Shown piece by piece: positions 31,061 through 32,273 of a stretch of 32,273 nt of DNA. This DNA is from an uncultured Bacilli bacterium. Its GTDB lineage: Bacteria > Bacillota_I > Bacilli_A > RF39 > UBA660. The translations under genes were made by a program, and so were the position numbers. Under the pieces are notes generated by a model. The model did no database searches and was not told the DNA's origin. It saw only the letters and a program-made list of their open reading frames with translations. Position 1 is the first letter of the stretch, and every line of letters starts with the position of its first letter. Where the stretch lies: NCBI GenBank assembly GCA_944371955.1, contig CALVYB010000009.1, forward strand, positions 1 to 32,273, in the 5' to 3' direction.

Positions 31061-31096
31061 TGAATTTGTCTCCTTCCTACTATCCATTCTATATTT

Positions 31097-31125
31097 ATTA
31101 TATCAAAATTATGTTGTGTCAGCAA
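31097..31125 (-). promoter_or_regulatory. Promoter of glmS
   Basis: On the minus strand a -35 TTGCTG (31120-31125) and a perfect -10 TATAAT (31097-31102) are 17 bases apart and lie about 40 bases before the ribozyme cleavage site. Confidence 0.75.
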
Positions 31126-31135
31126 ATTATAAAAA

Positions 31136-31161
31136 AGATACCTTATTCTCCTAAGGTATCT
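31136..31161 (-). terminator. Terminator of the single-AAA+ gene
   Basis: A perfect 10-bp stem (AGATACCTTA / TAAGGTATCT) with a 6-base loop is followed by six T on the minus strand. It overlaps the stop codon and lies just before the glmS promoter. Confidence 0.82.
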
Positions 31162-32117
31162 AAGTTTGCATAAATATTTCTTGAACTTTGGCATGATGCT
31201 ATTTCATCTTTAAAAATTTTATCAAATTCTGGTAAAGCTTTATTAATTACATCTTGATATATATTTTTACTTGTTTCAATAGCTTTTCTAAAATCTAATA
31301 CATTTACTTCCGTTCTATTATCAAATAAAGCATTGGAAAAGGCTTGTTGCACCATAGTTAATGATACGTCTGGATAACGTGAGCCTATTTCATAAATTCT
31401 TTTATATTCACTCGTTATATCTGTAATAAACTCCATCATCTTTCTTTGAATAAATGGCGTATATAGCATCTTAGCTCCCGTTCTTTTTTCTATTTTAGGT
31501 AGTGTTCCAATTAATATTTGAACATTCTCATCTCTTGTTGGTTCTGCTACTTCTACTTTTTGGAAACGTCTGACGAAAGCTTTATCACGTAAAATATATC
31601 TTTCATACTCTTCCGTTGTTGTAGCTCCGATAACTTTAATATCACCACGATCTAAAGCTGGCTTAAACATATTCGCAAAATCCAAAGCTTCTCCTTTAGT
31701 TCCCATTAAAGTGTGAATTTCATCTATAAACAAGATTAATTTTGATCTTGTTTTAATTTCGTCAATTAACGTTTGAATTTTTGCTTCTCCAGTTACAGGG
31801 TCTACACCAAGTAGCGCAGATGTATTTACCTTTATTACTTGATAGCCTTTTAAAATATCTGGTACTAATCCTTTTTGAATTCTATATGCTAATCCTTCAA
31901 CTGTTGCAGTTTTACCAACACCTGGTTTACCAACTAATACAGCTGATTTATCTGGAGTTAATAAAATTAGAATTAATTGTTTTATTTGTTCATCACGACC
32001 AATTGCAGGATTAGTTATGTAATCTTTATTTTGAAAGTTTTCTCCATAATTTTCTAAAACACTTATACGTTTCTTTTTTATATCAAAAGGTTCATTGTTC
32101 ATCAAGTTTTCGTTCAT
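31143..32117 (-). CDS. Single-domain AAA+ protein resembling the first ATPase domain of ClpB/ClpA
   Basis: The 324-residue product aligns by eye with the first AAA+ module of Clp/Hsp100 proteins. It has a VLENYGENF linker, PAIGRDEQI (about 37-45), Walker A GKPGVGKT at 63-70, Walker B LILFIDEIH at 127-135, IGATTTEEY near 163-171 and the arginine-finger segment FVRRFQKV near 184-191. The M-domain, second ATPase module and N-domain are all absent, and it ends in its own short C-terminal helix region. The stop codon is backed by a terminator, so this is a complete gene, not a window-edge fragment. Partner or substrate is unknown; the intact ClpB is encoded at the other end of the window. The start has AAGGAGGAG. 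Confidence 0.85.
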   Translation of the reverse strand: MNENLMNNEPFDIKKKRISVLENYGENFQNKDYITNPAIGRDEQIKQLILILLTPDKSAVLVGKPGVGKTATVEGLAYRIQKGLVPDILKGYQVIKVNTSALLGVDPVTGEAKIQTLIDEIKTRSKLILFIDEIHTLMGTKGEALDFANMFKPALDRGDIKVIGATTTEEYERYILRDKAFVRRFQKVEVAEPTRDENVQILIGTLPKIEKRTGAKMLYTPFIQRKMMEFITDITSEYKRIYEIGSRYPDVSLTMVQQAFSNALFDNRTEVNVLDFRKAIETSKNIYQDVINKALPEFDKIFKDEIASCQSSRNIYANLDTLGE

Positions 32118-32143
32118 TTTGTCTCCTCCTTCTTTACAGTATT

Positions 32144-32172
32144 ATTATATCACGTATAATGTAGATAAGTAA
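32144..32172 (-). promoter_or_regulatory. Promoter of the single-AAA+ gene
   Basis: On the minus strand a perfect -10 TATAAT (32144-32149) is preceded after 17 bases by TTACTT (32167-32172), a weak -35 box, about 30 bases before the start codon. No CIRCE element is present, unlike in front of clpB. Confidence 0.5.
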
Positions 32173-32210
32173 ATTGAAGAAGTTGAAACTTACGATATTT
32201 ACTATATAAT

Positions 32211-32246
32211 AATTTACGTTCGTTTTTATAAAAATGAACGTAAATT
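32211..32246. repeat. 36-base near-perfect palindrome
   Basis: The arms AATTTACGTTC and GAACGTAAATT enclose a further GTTTTT / AAAAAT pairing, so 17 pairs (one G-T) close a 2-base centre. It could be the terminator of a gene beyond the window edge or a regulator site; neither side has a strong T run. Confidence 0.6.
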
Positions 32247-32273
32247 TGCGATTGAGTTTAGGCAAATTATACC

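Noticed and set aside
30967-31194. A possible small protein gene upstream of glmS
   Set aside because: The frame lies on the glmS ribozyme and promoter, has no ribosome site and overlaps the terminator of the AAA+ gene.
244-32117. Insertion sequences, integrases, prophage or CRISPR-cas genes
   Set aside because: None was seen; the accessory look of 22.6-26.1 kb rests only on gene content and decay, not on mobile element genes.

Overview
The window reads as chromosome from an AT-rich, spore-forming member of the Bacillota, most likely a Bacilli-type gut lineage. The evidence is a HrcA-type CIRCE element in front of clpB, a SAM-I riboswitch in front of metK, a glmS self-cleaving ribozyme, Shine-Dalgarno-led genes, the spore coat genes cotJB and cotJC, and a collagen-like protein of exosporium type behind a sigma-K-like promoter. 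TGA is a stop codon and TGG encodes Trp, so the standard bacterial code applies and this is not a Mycoplasma-type code. Almost every gene lies on the minus strand; the exceptions are one phosphatase gene and the cotJ pair.

From left to right: (1) 0.2-5.5 kb holds a heat-shock clpB without its N-domain, a DUF2871 membrane protein and a P-type Ca2+ ATPase. (2) 5.6-8.5 kb holds a plus-strand low-molecular-weight tyrosine phosphatase, an AI-2E family membrane protein, an MBL-fold hydrolase and a YbaK-type deacylase. (3) 8.6-10.5 kb holds an ABC exporter preceded by an unannotated 33-residue peptide gene that has its own strong promoter and an intervening terminator. (4) 10.6-17.7 kb is a long minus-strand run of small-molecule genes: a nucleotide pyrophosphatase-like enzyme overlapping a deoxyribosyltransferase-like gene, a cupin, an RBBP9-type hydrolase, PnuC, a DapB-DUF5680 fusion, a flavodoxin-like protein, CutA and a riboswitch-controlled short MetK. 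Two broken genes sit in it: a dimethylarginine hydrolase-like remnant and a twice-frameshifted HIT hydrolase. (5) 17.7-22.5 kb carries surface or spore-type proteins (a carboxypeptidase-regulatory-like repeat protein, a YHYH/cadherin-like anchored protein, a frameshifted collagen/beta-helix protein) and a YunG-uracil DNA glycosylase fusion.

(6) 22.6-26.1 kb looks accessory: a PHP-domain plus ABC-type ATPase gene overlapping a small acidic partner, a hairpin wedged against its ribosome binding site, a decayed gene and an unknown membrane protein. A defence or nucleic-acid-processing module is a fair hypothesis, not a demonstrated one. (7) 26.2-32.3 kb returns to core genes: tRNA-His, cotJB-cotJC, an unknown 275-residue protein, a nonsense-interrupted gene, a GNAT acetyltransferase, glmS with its ribozyme, and a single-ring AAA+ protein resembling only the first ATPase domain of ClpB.

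The notable theme is gene decay: five loci show frameshifts, stops or deletions, several at homopolymers. The frameshift cases should be checked against raw reads before they are treated as biology.
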